From Bacteroidia bacterium (lineage in GTDB: Bacteria > Bacteroidota > Bacteroidia > Flavobacteriales > Flavobacteriaceae), in NCBI GenBank assembly GCA_030431085.1, contig JAUIJW010000002.1:1-34720 (forward strand): 34,720 nucleotides of DNA, written 5' to 3'. The notes below the pieces were generated by a model. That model was not told where the DNA came from and ran no database searches. It saw only the letters and a list, made by a program, of their open reading frames with translations. The position numbers were made by a program, and so were the translations under genes. Below, one piece after another: positions 16,834-28,000 of this stretch (positions are counted from its first letter, which is position 1; each line of letters opens with the position of its first letter).

Positions 16834-19800
16834 TTATTTTTTAACCACTTTAGTGGTGTATTTTTCACCTTCAATAATACACTCAACAATGTAAATACCA
16901 TTGTCTAATGTGCTTAAATCAATGCCTTCTGGCAAATCAGAATAAGTATTACTCATTACCATTTGACCGCCTAGTGCGTAAACATTTATTGATGTTGTGC
17001 CAGTCATTTCATTTGATAAGAAAAGATTTAAATAACCTTCGGTTGGATTAGGATAAACCCTAAATGGTTTCATCAACTTTTCTACAATTAATCCATCTGC
17101 ATTAAATGGTTCAGAAATACTAGAACATCCATTACTGTTAGTTACCTCTACTGTATACTCACCTTCCCAAATTGCTAAAATCGATTTGGTATTTGAGTTA
17201 GGTAATGGTCTATTATTTAAATACCATTGGTAAGATGTTCCTTCTAAGCTCGCTCCTAATTTTCTACTTTTATACACTTGAATTTCAGGGGTTTCATTGC
17301 CTATTATGTTTATACTTGTGTGTAATATTTTCCCCACACCATTTTTATAAACAGTTACATAATAATCACCACTTGCTGTTGCAGGATAGGTGGCATTGGT
17401 AGAACCATCAAACCATTCGTAGGCATCGTATTCGCCTGGATTTAAATCTACTACAGGCCCACAAACATCTCCGCTTGCTAACTTTGATTCAAAATTATCA
17501 AATTGAACATTAACAGATTCTGTTAGTTCACAACCATTGGCAAACATAACTGTTACATCGTAAGTGCCAGATTGGTTAACATATATACCATTGCTTGTTT
17601 CACCATTGCTCCAGGTATAAGAAGAGGCATTCAATTCATTATAAATAATGTTGGTCTCAGCGTCTAAATATAATGTCTGCCCTTGGTATCCATAAATGGT
17701 CGTATTATCAAATATTTTAAAATCTTCATTAAGTTTTTGATATACATAATTGTTAATGATATTGTTGTTGGTAATTTCATCACCTTCTAAGGTAGCCACT
17801 AAATTAAACACATGTGAGTCTTCCACATCAGACAAAGTAGGCTGTACCTTAAACGTATAGTCAATACTCTCGCCAATTGCTATATTTACATCAACCAATT
17901 CTGTAATTGCTTCTTGGGTATTGCTATACTCTAAATCTAAAGTAATGGCATCGGCTGCAATATCTACTTGGCCAGAATTAGTTAATCGGATAGTAACTTC
18001 ATCATTTACACCACAGATATCTCTAGGCGAAATTAATTCAATAGCCACATCGGTTAATGGGTCTGTAGTCATAGTAATATCATCTAGGGCCATATAAGAG
18101 TACCCACTTGCTTTAGCATGTCTAAAACGCAACATAATGTTACTGTTTTTATACGCACTTAAATTAACCACGGCTTTTTGCCAAGTTCTATCTCTATGAT
18201 CGCCTTGATTGGACACTCTCCATACTTCTTCCCACTCTCCATTTAAGGTTTTAATATCTAAGATAAGCGCATTTATAGTATTAGATTGTAGAGCATAATA
18301 AAATTCTAATCCCGCTACATTGTCTGGTAAACTAAAGAAGGAAGAATTTAATTCTCCGTAGTAATAATTGTTTTCTAACTGGTTGTACAACATTTGAGCA
18401 GATTCATCGCCGGTGTGATCTGTTTTTGGTAGCGATAAATATGGATTTTCATGTTGTACCACTACTTTCCAAGGATAATTGTTGGTTCCTTCATTAGAAA
18501 TCCATCCTTTTTGCCCAAATAAAGCGCCTTGCTCAAAATCAGAGAAATCTAGTGTGGTTAAGCTTGGAGCATCATTAACTACATTAATAGTAGCTACGAC
18601 TTTGTTATCATCTAAATTGATTTCTCCTTCCACATTTACTGTAATTTCAATATCATAGACACCTTCCTCTAATTCTGGCAAATCTTCTATGATGTAAATA
18701 ATGGATTCATTTTGTAAAACCGAAGCATTCTTTTCAACATCTACAGGGCTTCCAATTGGGTTGCCATTTTGTAATATTTGATAGTTGATTACTACCTGGT
18801 CTACAGCATTATAACCTATATTTTTTGCACCAATAAACAATTTGTGATCTGGTGTATGTGTATACATCATTTCTGGGACACTTAAGTTAGCCACTTTGAA
18901 ATCGATAGCCGACTTTTTAATTTCAATATTATCTACCGCAAATCCGTTGGCAAATAACCCGTTGTCATCATGTACAAAAGCAATTTGTACACATGATTGG
19001 CCAGCATAGTCACTTAAATCAACATCATATTCTTGCCAAGCACTTAAATAAGCAATATTATATATAGTTTTCCAAGTAATACCACCATCAGTACTCACTT
19101 TTACATAACCGTCAGAAAATTGAAATCTATCTCCATATCCATCAAATGAAAGGTAAGCTTCTGTATAATTACTTAAATCAAAAACTGGAGAAATTAACAT
19201 GTCATTAGAGGCATCACAGTTACATTTATCGTCATTACTAGCCATGAAATTGGTATGTTCAGCAATAAACCATCCAGGAGTACCTAAATCAGATCGAACA
19301 CCGTGCTTCCACCCATTAGATCCTTTATTTTCTTTAGTTCTCCATCCGGTATAACCATTCTCATCTTCAAAATCCATTAGGTATGGTAAAGAATTTATTA
19401 CTAGATCTTCTTTAGGCCATATATCTTCATAAAAGACAATTGCATTATTCTCTGGTTTAATTTCTTTTGCAGTATCTTCTGGATAAACTGTTACAGAAAC
19501 TTGATGTTCACCAAAGCTAGAAAAATTTAAAGCGGTGGTAAAGTTATAAGACACGGTATCTTTAAACTTGGTAAAATTAATTGTACCCGTTTCTGCGAAT
19601 GCATACAATTCTTCACCTTCCATGTTTAAAATTTGCGTAGTGAAAGTAAGTGTTTCTTGATTTGTTGGGAAGTTATTTACAACATCTACCGTTAAGTTAG
19701 CTGATGTGAAATCTAACTCACATTCACCTGCATTAATATTGGCTGAGATAACTTCTAAATCATACGGAGCTTCATCAATATAAATATTGTCCACAAAAGC

Positions 19801-22800
19801 ACCGTAAAAATTATCTGGGTTTTCATTGGTTAATACTCTAAATCGAAGTTTAGCTTTTTTACCAGCAAGGTTGTTTAACCTTACTTTAATTGGGTCTTTA
19901 AAAGATTGACTGTTAACCCCTGTAAACCAAGGGCCTTGTGTTAAATCATTATAATGTGTATCCTCAGAATAATTTTCGCTGTCAATTTTCACCCAAGTGG
20001 TGCCATTGTCTTCTGAGTATTCAATAATTAAGCCGTCGTACCCTTTTTCGAAAGCCCAAATGGCATCAAACTCCATATAAGGTGAGGTAATGTTTGTAAA
20101 ATCTAATACAGGAGATTCTAAGGCAAAATCAGCATTGGTTGTTGATAAGATAGTTTTTCCATAAATAGCAGTACCCCACATATACTCAGATGGTAAGCCC
20201 CTAAATTTAATAGGGTTTTTGTAGTAAACCCAGTTTTGATCATTTTGTAGAGCTACAGAAGTCCAGGCTCCAGTAGTTCTTTCAAAATTTTCACTATACG
20301 GAAACTCTTGTATGCTACCACTAAAAGTTGCATTAATAATAGAATTATTACTTGGTACAGGATCTTCTTGATAAGAAACAAAAGCCTCAAAAGTATGCAG
20401 TCCTTGTGCCGATAAATCAATATTGTTATCGAACTCTACAGTTAATTCTGACTCACCCTTAAAATCTTCTGTTAAGGTAACTGATTTCCATATAGTATCT
20501 GTTTCGTGTAACGTATTAATATAGCCTACTTTAAAACTTGTGCCAGACGCAATATCAAGACACCCTAAGTTTTTGATTGTTGTAGATAGCTTATGATCTG
20601 TTGGCAAGCTATTACCGCTTGTAGTAGGTAAACTGATACTTTTTAGCGCCAAATCTAAATCTTTTTCGCCAGGAGGAACAATGAATCCAGTTAATACAGA
20701 TAGTCCACTTTTAGTGCTAAAATCTTCAATAGGATCAAAATCCAGTTTTATTTCTACATAATTGGTTATTCTTGCATTTACCAAGTAAGGTAAGTCATCT
20801 TGTACTTTTAGCGTACCACTTTCTCCAATAGGTATTTCATTGTCAAAAGTAGTTTCTCCATCATTGGAGTAAAGTTCAAAAAACCTACCTCTAGAGAGTA
20901 CCATTACTCTTATTTTGTAGTTAATTGTACTATTGGCCATAATATTTGCCGCTCCTGTATTTTTTACGGTAATATAAAATGGTTCTGTACCAGTTAGTGG
21001 CCCACAGTCTACCGTTGGTGCATCAAAAGAAACTAAAGATAATTGGTTGTCACTATATTGAGTACCAACTCCAACTGCGTACCAAGCATTGGTAATTTGA
21101 ATATACTCTTCAGAACCAAGCCCAAATAAATCTTCTGCAGCCATTAAACTCGCTTGGCGCATATGGGCAAAGTTTGAAGATGGTGTTAGGTATTCTGTTA
21201 AGGTTACATAAGCTAATTTTTCAGCTTTTTCTATTCCAATAGGAGATACATCATAATCATCATAATTGTCGTTTACACCATTACCACCTTCGCAAAGCAA
21301 ATAAAACCAGTAATTGGATACACCACTGTTTATGTGTACACCACCATTGTCATACCCTAAATTTGCTGGGTTAACCCAGTTTCTTCCTCCATAAGTATCA
21401 GGATGCCCTTCTACGTTTGGATCAGCCATATTACGCATAGAACCGTGATCGTACAGCTCATCGCCTAATTTCCAGATATCATCCTTGGTATCTTTACCTA
21501 CATAAAATTCAACAGCAACACCAAGCATATCACTAAAAGATTCATTTAAGGCTCCAGATTCACCTGCATATACTAAATTGGCAGAAAATTGTGTAACTGC
21601 ATGTGTTAATTCATGTGCAGTAATTCCTAAAGATACATAAGGAGCATTGTTTCCGTCACCAAATTGAGCCCAACCACCTGTCCAAGATGCATTGCTTACG
21701 TTTTCGCCCAAATGAGCTAAACCAATTACATTCAGCCCCTCATCATCTACACTATTTCTGTCAAATTTTTCAGTATAATAATCTATAGTTTTTTGCATAC
21801 CCCAGTGTATGTCTATGGCAGATTCATCACGTGATTCGTTATGTAAATCTGTCCAAATATTATCTTCATCAATGAAATCTGTAATTATCTCATCTGTTGG
21901 CCAATCGGCATGATTCATGTTTAATGTATAAATTGGCACATTATATTTACCTTGGGTATTTTGTAATCTATAGCCATCAGCAAATTGCTGTGTATTAAAA
22001 GTTACTTCACCTGCATATCTACTTTTTCCTTTACCAATAACATCTGTATCTCTTTGTAAATCGATTGTTAGAATAATATTTCCGGTATTGGCATCAACAT
22101 AAACAGTTTGGCTTACTTGTGGTGAGGTAGCATAAACATCAAATTTCCATGCCAAATGATATTTATTTAATTGCGTAGAGAAATTAGGCCCTACATATAC
22201 CAATTCTCCTTTAGGTTTCTTAGAAATATTTTTATGAACCAGAGACGATAGTTTTTTACTTTCCCACAAATATTCTTTGGCATTCACTTTATTTAGGGCC
22301 TGCTGTAAAGCATCTTCATTAGATAATTTATAATTGCTATTTAAATTAATATCACTACTAATGTACCCAAAAGCCTCAATTTTGTATTGATCTTCTCTAA
22401 CTTTATACATGGCACCTTCAACTGGAATGGAATTATGCATTTGTTGATAAGTCGCCACAGTGCGATTGTGTTTTAAGGAAGTAGATTTTAATTGCATATA
22501 ATCAGCTTTCTTTAAAGAAAAAGCCGATTTTTTAGCTTCAAATATATTTTTAGCATTCAAGTTTGCCGATTTGGCAAATGTTTTAACATCTACTCCTGTT
22601 GTATCCTGATAACTTGTATTAGATAAGGGTTGAACTAGAGTTTGTTCCGTATTAAGGCGATTTGAAATTTGCTGACTTTCTCCTTCTGATAATTTTTTAC
22701 TACCATTTGGGATAACTGGTTCTTGTAAATACGCATTAGTACTTGAACCTGTATTTAAAACCTTTTGATTAGCACTTTGATTTGCATACGGAGGGTTTTG

Positions 22801-22953
22801 TTTTTTAATCTGCTTTGTAGCAGGGTTTTCTACTGCAGTTTTAGCATTGCTATTTGGTCTTACCTGTAGAGGCGATTGTGCCATCCCTAAAGAACAGATA
22901 AATAACCCAAGTAGAAGTAGTAATGACTTCGATTTAGAGTAAACATGTTTCAT
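16834..22953 (-). CDS. M4 (thermolysin-like) metalloprotease with C-terminal type IX sorting domain
   Basis: 2039-residue secreted protease. Signal peptide (to about residue 25, GMAQ); FTP/PepSY-type propeptide at about 125-300; M4 catalytic domain at about 310-635 with HELTH (H447, E448, H451), third zinc ligand E471 in ALNESFSD and catalytic H540 in GVHINSG. All essential residues are present, so it should be active. The remaining 1400 residues alternate CARDB-like Ig folds with three jelly-roll/MAM-like modules starting near 885, 1187 and 1467, each with a TTW- or EW-type strand and a VDNI/LDDI motif. An Ig/PKD-like section follows (about 1765-1950), then a type IX sorting domain at 1960-2039 (VYPNPTEG ... 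KVVKK). It is expected at the cell surface or released. The ATG at 22953 begins the signal peptide. Confidence 0.93.
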   Translation of the reverse strand: MKHVYSKSKSLLLLLGLFICSLGMAQSPLQVRPNSNAKTAVENPATKQIKKQNPPYANQSANQKVLNTGSSTNAYLQEPVIPNGSKKLSEGESQQISNRLNTEQTLVQPLSNTSYQDTTGVDVKTFAKSANLNAKNIFEAKKSAFSLKKADYMQLKSTSLKHNRTVATYQQMHNSIPVEGAMYKVREDQYKIEAFGYISSDINLNSNYKLSNEDALQQALNKVNAKEYLWESKKLSSLVHKNISKKPKGELVYVGPNFSTQLNKYHLAWKFDVYATSPQVSQTVYVDANTGNIILTIDLQRDTDVIGKGKSRYAGEVTFNTQQFADGYRLQNTQGKYNVPIYTLNMNHADWPTDEIITDFIDEDNIWTDLHNESRDESAIDIHWGMQKTIDYYTEKFDRNSVDDEGLNVIGLAHLGENVSNASWTGGWAQFGDGNNAPYVSLGITAHELTHAVTQFSANLVYAGESGALNESFSDMLGVAVEFYVGKDTKDDIWKLGDELYDHGSMRNMADPNVEGHPDTYGGRNWVNPANLGYDNGGVHINSGVSNYWFYLLCEGGNGVNDNYDDYDVSPIGIEKAEKLAYVTLTEYLTPSSNFAHMRQASLMAAEDLFGLGSEEYIQITNAWYAVGVGTQYSDNQLSLVSFDAPTVDCGPLTGTEPFYITVKNTGAANIMANSTINYKIRVMVLSRGRFFELYSNDGETTFDNEIPIGESGTLKVQDDLPYLVNARITNYVEIKLDFDPIEDFSTKSGLSVLTGFIVPPGEKDLDLALKSISLPTTSGNSLPTDHKLSTTIKNLGCLDIASGTSFKVGYINTLHETDTIWKSVTLTEDFKGESELTVEFDNNIDLSAQGLHTFEAFVSYQEDPVPSNNSIINATFSGSIQEFPYSENFERTTGAWTSVALQNDQNWVYYKNPIKFRGLPSEYMWGTAIYGKTILSTTNADFALESPVLDFTNITSPYMEFDAIWAFEKGYDGLIIEYSEDNGTTWVKIDSENYSEDTHYNDLTQGPWFTGVNSQSFKDPIKVRLNNLAGKKAKLRFRVLTNENPDNFYGAFVDNIYIDEAPYDLEVISANINAGECELDFTSANLTVDVVNNFPTNQETLTFTTQILNMEGEELYAFAETGTINFTKFKDTVSYNFTTALNFSSFGEHQVSVTVYPEDTAKEIKPENNAIVFYEDIWPKEDLVINSLPYLMDFEDENGYTGWRTKENKGSNGWKHGVRSDLGTPGWFIAEHTNFMASNDDKCNCDASNDMLISPVFDLSNYTEAYLSFDGYGDRFQFSDGYVKVSTDGGITWKTIYNIAYLSAWQEYDVDLSDYAGQSCVQIAFVHDDNGLFANGFAVDNIEIKKSAIDFKVANLSVPEMMYTHTPDHKLFIGAKNIGYNAVDQVVINYQILQNGNPIGSPVDVEKNASVLQNESIIYIIEDLPELEEGVYDIEITVNVEGEINLDDNKVVATINVVNDAPSLTTLDFSDFEQGALFGQKGWISNEGTNNYPWKVVVQHENPYLSLPKTDHTGDESAQMLYNQLENNYYYGELNSSFFSLPDNVAGLEFYYALQSNTINALILDIKTLNGEWEEVWRVSNQGDHRDRTWQKAVVNLSAYKNSNIMLRFRHAKASGYSYMALDDITMTTDPLTDVAIELISPRDICGVNDEVTIRLTNSGQVDIAADAITLDLEYSNTQEAITELVDVNIAIGESIDYTFKVQPTLSDVEDSHVFNLVATLEGDEITNNNIINNYVYQKLNEDFKIFDNTTIYGYQGQTLYLDAETNIIYNELNASSYTWSNGETSNGIYVNQSGTYDVTVMFANGCELTESVNVQFDNFESKLASGDVCGPVVDLNPGEYDAYEWFDGSTNATYPATASGDYYVTVYKNGVGKILHTSINIIGNETPEIQVYKSRKLGASLEGTSYQWYLNNRPLPNSNTKSILAIWEGEYTVEVTNSNGCSSISEPFNADGLIVEKLMKPFRVYPNPTEGYLNLFLSNEMTGTTSINVYALGGQMVMSNTYSDLPEGIDLSTLDNGIYIVECIIEGEKYTTKVVKK

Positions 22954-23007
22954 GTGTAAATTTGTTTTAAATTAATGTTTAAGTAAGGTTAATTGAAATT
23001 GTAATTT

Positions 23008-23151
23008 TTAAGATTTTGATTTTTGATTCTTTTTGAAATTTTGTGTATTTATTTTTTCAACTATTTTTATGAGGGCATTTTTTTTAGTTAGATTATCCTC
23101 TAATAATTCGTCTACATTAATAGCTGGTTCATTTTTTTTACCCTGTTTCAT
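23008..23151 (-). CDS. 47-residue small protein upstream of the M4 protease
   Basis: In the 369-base gap between the regulator and the protease there is an open frame from ATG 23151 to TAA 23008. It encodes a hydrophilic peptide beginning MKQGKKNEPAINVDELLEDN and ending in a Lys-rich tail (KNQKSKS). The middle (ELLEDNLTKKNALIKIVEKI) is predicted to be an amphipathic helix. Codon usage resembles neighbouring genes and the composition is protein-like. It would be cotranscribed with the protease, 54 bases ahead of it. No family is recognised; it could be chance. The rest of the gap (23152-23322) shows nothing I can name. Confidence 0.45.
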   Translation of the reverse strand: MKQGKKNEPAINVDELLEDNLTKKNALIKIVEKINTQNFKKNQKSKS

Positions 23152-23322
23152 TGTTGTCTTTTATGAGAATGCGGGCTAAATTATGATGAAGTGATTATAG
23201 CATAAAATAATACAGCGCATTAAAAACACTATACCTCATTATTACCACCCTTTTTTTACCACTCACTATTTGTTAAAATACTGATTGTAAGATGATAAGT
23301 AAGATTGGTGCTAGTTACTTTT

Positions 23323-24930
23323 TTATGCAGAAAATGAGTTTAGGTAGGTAGAAAGGTTAATTTTTTCGTTCGTTAAATTGAGTTTTTTTCTCAATCTTGT
23401 ACGTGCATTTTCAACAGACTTAAACGATTGTCCAGTGATTTGAGCGATTTCCTTAGTGGTTAAATCAAGGTATAATAAAGCGCAAAGTCTTCTATCTTTT
23501 GGAGTTAAGCTTGGATGGTTTTTGCTCAGGTTATTATAGAATGATTGATGAACCTGTTCAAAACTAATTTCAAATTCTTTCCAAATATCAATATTTAGGT
23601 CTTTTTGAAGTTTCTTTAAAATATAGTCAATCGCCTGCTGAGTTTCTTTCTTAATCGCTTTAAGCTTGATTTGTTTTAACTCGATTAAAATGTTATTAAT
23701 AATATCTGTTCGATGAATTTCTGTCATCGCTTTTCCGATTAGTACTTTGTTTTTTTCTTCTAAATTTTGTTTAAGTTCTTGTTGTTTTCGTTTAAGCTTT
23801 TCTTGCTCGAGTTCGTTTTTAATATGCTTATTTCTATATTTTATCAATAAAATACTCAAACTTAAAACTCCTATGATTAAAAATAATCCGATTAAGTAAA
23901 GTTTAAATCGTTGTTTTTCTTCATTAAGCAGACGTATTTTATTTCTTGATTTATACGCTTGTTCTAATTTAATTCTCTCTAAATTCACAGCTTTTTCTTC
24001 TGTATTGAGACTATCTCGTATAGTGTTGTAGTTCTGATAATGCTTAACCGCTTCTTTGTAATTACCAACCGCGGAATAGGCATTAAAAAGGATATTTGAT
24101 AAATTTTGACTGATAAAGCTAATTGGTTTATGTTCGTTAAATTCTAAAGCTTTTTCTGCATGAAAAATAGCTTTATAATATTCCTTTTCTTTTAAGTTGT
24201 GCTGTGATATTGATTGGTGAATAAACGAATACAATGATTCGTTCATCGTACTATCCATAAGTTGTAGGGCATTATTGAAGTACTTGGCAGCTTGTAATGT
24301 ATCATTTTTTAGGCTATAGGTTCTGCCTAAATTCGTGGAAATATAAGCTTTAAGGGTGGCATTTTTTACGGTGTTTATATAGTTTTGAGCTTTTTTATAA
24401 TAAAAAAGAGAGGAGTCTAAGTTTTTCTTTAAATAGGCTGTACCGATATTGTTTAGCGCTTTGACTAACTCTACTGTATCTTTGTTTTGTTTTTGATAAC
24501 TGTAAACATGAAAAAAGTACTGAAGGGCCTTATCCTGATTATTACTTTGTCCATAAATAACAGCTAGATTGTTTTCAATTTTAGCAGCTTGCTCGAAATT
24601 ATTCCCACCTTTATAGATATCATATGCTTTATGATAATAATCTATGGCTACATCTAGAGCGTCTTTTGAAGCATAAATTTCGGCAGCAGTTTTATATACT
24701 ATCGCCTGTAAACTTTTTTGGTTTGTTTTTTTAACTTCAATTTCGGATAACTCTAAATATTTTAATGCTCTAGTCCAATCGGTATCTTTTAAAGACCAAG
24801 CAATTTCACTATATAATTCAATTTTTCTTTCGTTATTGTTTGTTAAATTTAAACTATCAATCAGTTCACTTGTAGGTGTTTGAGCAACCACTTTTAAAGT
24901 AATTAATAGTAATAAAATAACTTTTTTCAT
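23323..24930 (-). CDS. TPR/transmembrane/LuxR-type transcriptional regulator
   Basis: 535 residues. Signal-like N-terminus (MKKVILLLLITLKVVAQ); a run of TPR repeats at about 30-310 (for example ALDVAIDYYHKAYDIYKGG and NNLAVIYGQSNNQDKALQYF); one membrane helix at about 343-364; a Lys/Glu-rich coiled coil at about 366-400; and a GerE/LuxR-type helix-turn-helix near 474-530 (LTPKDRRLCALLYLDLTTKEIA, then SVENARTRLRKKL). TPRs are therefore periplasmic and the DNA-binding end cytoplasmic, a one-protein signalling design common in Flavobacteria. Downstream on the same strand lies the M4 protease, a possible target by proximity only. The ligand is unknown. Confidence 0.88.
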   Translation of the reverse strand: MKKVILLLLITLKVVAQTPTSELIDSLNLTNNNERKIELYSEIAWSLKDTDWTRALKYLELSEIEVKKTNQKSLQAIVYKTAAEIYASKDALDVAIDYYHKAYDIYKGGNNFEQAAKIENNLAVIYGQSNNQDKALQYFFHVYSYQKQNKDTVELVKALNNIGTAYLKKNLDSSLFYYKKAQNYINTVKNATLKAYISTNLGRTYSLKNDTLQAAKYFNNALQLMDSTMNESLYSFIHQSISQHNLKEKEYYKAIFHAEKALEFNEHKPISFISQNLSNILFNAYSAVGNYKEAVKHYQNYNTIRDSLNTEEKAVNLERIKLEQAYKSRNKIRLLNEEKQRFKLYLIGLFLIIGVLSLSILLIKYRNKHIKNELEQEKLKRKQQELKQNLEEKNKVLIGKAMTEIHRTDIINNILIELKQIKLKAIKKETQQAIDYILKKLQKDLNIDIWKEFEISFEQVHQSFYNNLSKNHPSLTPKDRRLCALLYLDLTTKEIAQITGQSFKSVENARTRLRKKLNLTNEKINLSTYLNSFSA

Positions 24931-24953
24931 TAAAGTAATTCTTAGTAGAAAAT

Positions 24954-24961
24954 CAAATTTA
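24954..24961 (-). promoter_or_regulatory. candidate -7 promoter box (TAAATTTG) for the TPR regulator
   Basis: Reading on the minus strand, TAAATTTG is an exact TAnnTTTG match 23 bases before the regulator ATG at 24930. No TTG -33 element is clear. It lies just past the secA terminator, consistent with a separate transcript for the regulator. Confidence 0.45.
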
Positions 24962-24963
24962 TA

Positions 24964-25045
24964 TAAAAAAAGTAGTAATAATAGAATCTCAGGTGATATA
25001 AAACACTTAAATATTGCAGTTTATATTACCTGAGATTCTATTATT
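24964..25045 (-). terminator. long intrinsic terminator of secA
   Basis: Bases 24977-25002 pair with 25020-25045, a 26-bp stem with a single G-T pair (24995/25027) and a 17-base loop. On the minus strand it follows the secA stop (25066) and is followed by a run of T (A-run at 24965-24971 on the + strand). It is far longer than the usual 7-15 bp terminator stem. Confidence 0.85.
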
Positions 25046-25065
25046 TAATTACGATAAAATTTTAT

Positions 25066-28000
25066 TTAGTCCATTAGTACCCATTCTCCTTTTTCAATAA
25101 ATGGGATGGCCTGTTTATATTTTACAGTTTTACTTTCTCCGGTTGAAATGTTTTTGATTGTTACTTTTTCATTTCTACCTATTTTTCTTTCCGCTCTAAC
25201 TATCGTTTCAGTAACTTGAGGTTGCTGAGTTTGATTAGTACTAGTTTCTTGAGTTGGACTGCTAAATTCTTCTTTACTCAATTGAACTTTTTCTCTTTTT
25301 TGTTCTTTGGCTTGAGATACTTGCTGTGGATTTTGGCTAGGTAATTCACCTTTAAACAAGAATGACATAACCTCTTTATTAACCTTTTCTAACATTTGTT
25401 TGAATAACTCAAATGCCTCAAATTTGTAGATTAATAAAGGATCTTTTTGCTCATAAGAAGCATTTTGTACAGATTGTTTTAAATCATCCATCTTTCTTAA
25501 ATGATTTTTCCAAGTATCATCAATAATGGCTAAAGTGATATTCTTTTCAAAGTCTTTAATCAATTGTTTACCATTACTATCATAAGCCTCTTTTAGGTTG
25601 GTAACTACTTGTAAACTTTTTACCCCATCTGTAAATGGTACTACAATTCGTTCATAACGATCGCCTTGTTTTTCATAAACATCTTTAATAACAGGGAAGG
25701 CCGCTACTGCGTTATTTTCAATTTTATTTTGATAATGTTGGTAAACAGTTTCGTATAATTCGTCTATTAATACCCTTTCATCTTTAGATTTAAATTCTTC
25801 TTCAGAAAATGGAGAAGTTGTAGATGAGAAACGGATTAATTCAAACTCAAAATTAGAGAAATCATTATTAGGCTTGTTATTAATAACAATAGCTTCACAG
25901 GTATCGTAAATCATATTTACGATATCTACCTGAAGTCTTTCTCCGTAAAGGGCATGGCGCCTTCTTTTATAAATTACCTCTCTTTGGGCATTCATAATAT
26001 CATCATATTCAAGTAACCTTTTACGAATACCAAAATTGTTCTCTTCAACTTTTTTCTGGGCACGTTCAATTGATTTAGAAATCATCGAATGTTGAATGAC
26101 TTCACCTTCTTGAAGGCCCATTCTATCCATCATTTTTGCAATTCTTTCAGAGCCAAACAAACGCATTAAATTATCTTCTAAAGAAACATAAAATTGAGAA
26201 GACCCAGGGTCTCCCTGTCTACCAGCTCTACCGCGTAATTGTCGGTCAACACGTCTAGAATCATGACGTTCTGTACCAATAATCGCCAATCCGCCTGCTG
26301 CTTTTACTTCATCACTCAACTTAATGTCTGTACCACGACCAGCCATATTGGTTGCAATGGTTACCACTCCTGGGTTTCCTGCCAAAGCAACAATATCAGC
26401 TTCTTTCTTATGTAGTTTAGCATTTAATACATTATGTTCAATTTTTCTAATAGAGAGCATTTTGGACAATAATTCTGATATTTCTACAGAAGTAGTACCT
26501 ACTAATACGGGTCTTTTTTGATCAACGAGTTTACCAATTTCTTCAATAACAGCATTGTATTTTTCTCGTTTGGTTTTGAAAATTAAATCTTCTCGATCGT
26601 CTCTTATAAGTGGTCTGTTGGTTGGAATTTCAACGACATCTAATTTATAAATCTCCCAAAATTCACCTGATTCTGTAATAGCCGTACCGGTCATACCAGA
26701 TAGCTTGCGATACATTCTAAAATAATTTTGGAGAGTAATGGTAGCGAATGTTTGTGTAGCTGCTTCAATTTTTACATTCTCTTTTGCTTCGATAGCTTGA
26801 TGTAAACCATCTGAGTACCTACGGCCATCCATGACACGGCCAGTTTGTTCGTCTACAATTTTGACTTGACCATCAATTAATACATATTCTACATCTTTCT
26901 CGAATAAAGTATAAGCTTTTAATAGCTGATTTAAGGTGTGAATTCTTTCACTTTTAATACTAAACTCTCTATAAAGTTCTTCTTTGGCTTTGGCTTTATC
27001 TTCAGCAGAAATTTCTTGACTGTCAATTTTGCCAACTTCAACTCCCATGTCTGGTAGAACAAAGAAATGATCATCTTGGTTGTCTCCTGAAAGGTGAGTA
27101 ATCCCCTTATCTGTTAAGTCAATAGAGTTGTTTTTTTCATCAATAACAAAGTATAATGCTTCATCAATTTGAGGCATTTCTCTGTTATTGTCTTGCATGT
27201 AATGGTTTTCTGTTTTTTGCAATAGCTGTTTGATGCCTTCTTGACTCAAAAATTTAATGAGCGCTTTGTTTTTGGGTAAACCTCTATATACTCGGTATAA
27301 TAAAAAGGCGCCTTCTTTGGTATTACCTTCTTTAATTAATTTTTTCGCTTCTGATAAGATACCAGTAAGATATTTGTTTTGTATACGTACAATTTCATCA
27401 ACCTTTGGTTTAAGTTCATTAAACTCATGTCGATCACCTTGTGCAGTCGCTCCGGAAATAATTAAAGGGGTTCTAGCATCATCAATTAAAACAGAATCTA
27501 CCTCATCAACAATAGCATAATTGTGGGGTCTTTGCACTAAATCGTTTGGTGAATGAGACATATTGTCTCTTAAATAATCAAAACCAAATTCATTATTGGT
27601 ACCGTAAGTGATATCTGCTAAATATGCTTTTCTTCTTTCTTCGGAGTTTGGTTGATGATTGTCAATACAATCGATGGTTAGTCCATGAAATTCAAAAATT
27701 GGTCCCATCCATAAAGCATCTCTTTTAGCCAAATAATCATTAACAGTCACCACATGAACACCATTGCCAGTTAATGCGTTAAGGTAGATTGGGAGGGTTG
27801 CAACAAGTGTTTTACCTTCACCAGTCATCATTTCTGCAATTTTACCTTGATGTAATACAGAACCACCTATCAGCTGTACGTCGTAATGTACCATATCCCA
27901 AGTAATGGCTGCGCCAGCGGCATCCCAATTGTTTTTCCATATGGCTTTATCACCTTCTAGGGTAACATAATCTTTAGTGGATAATTCTCTATCAAAGGCA

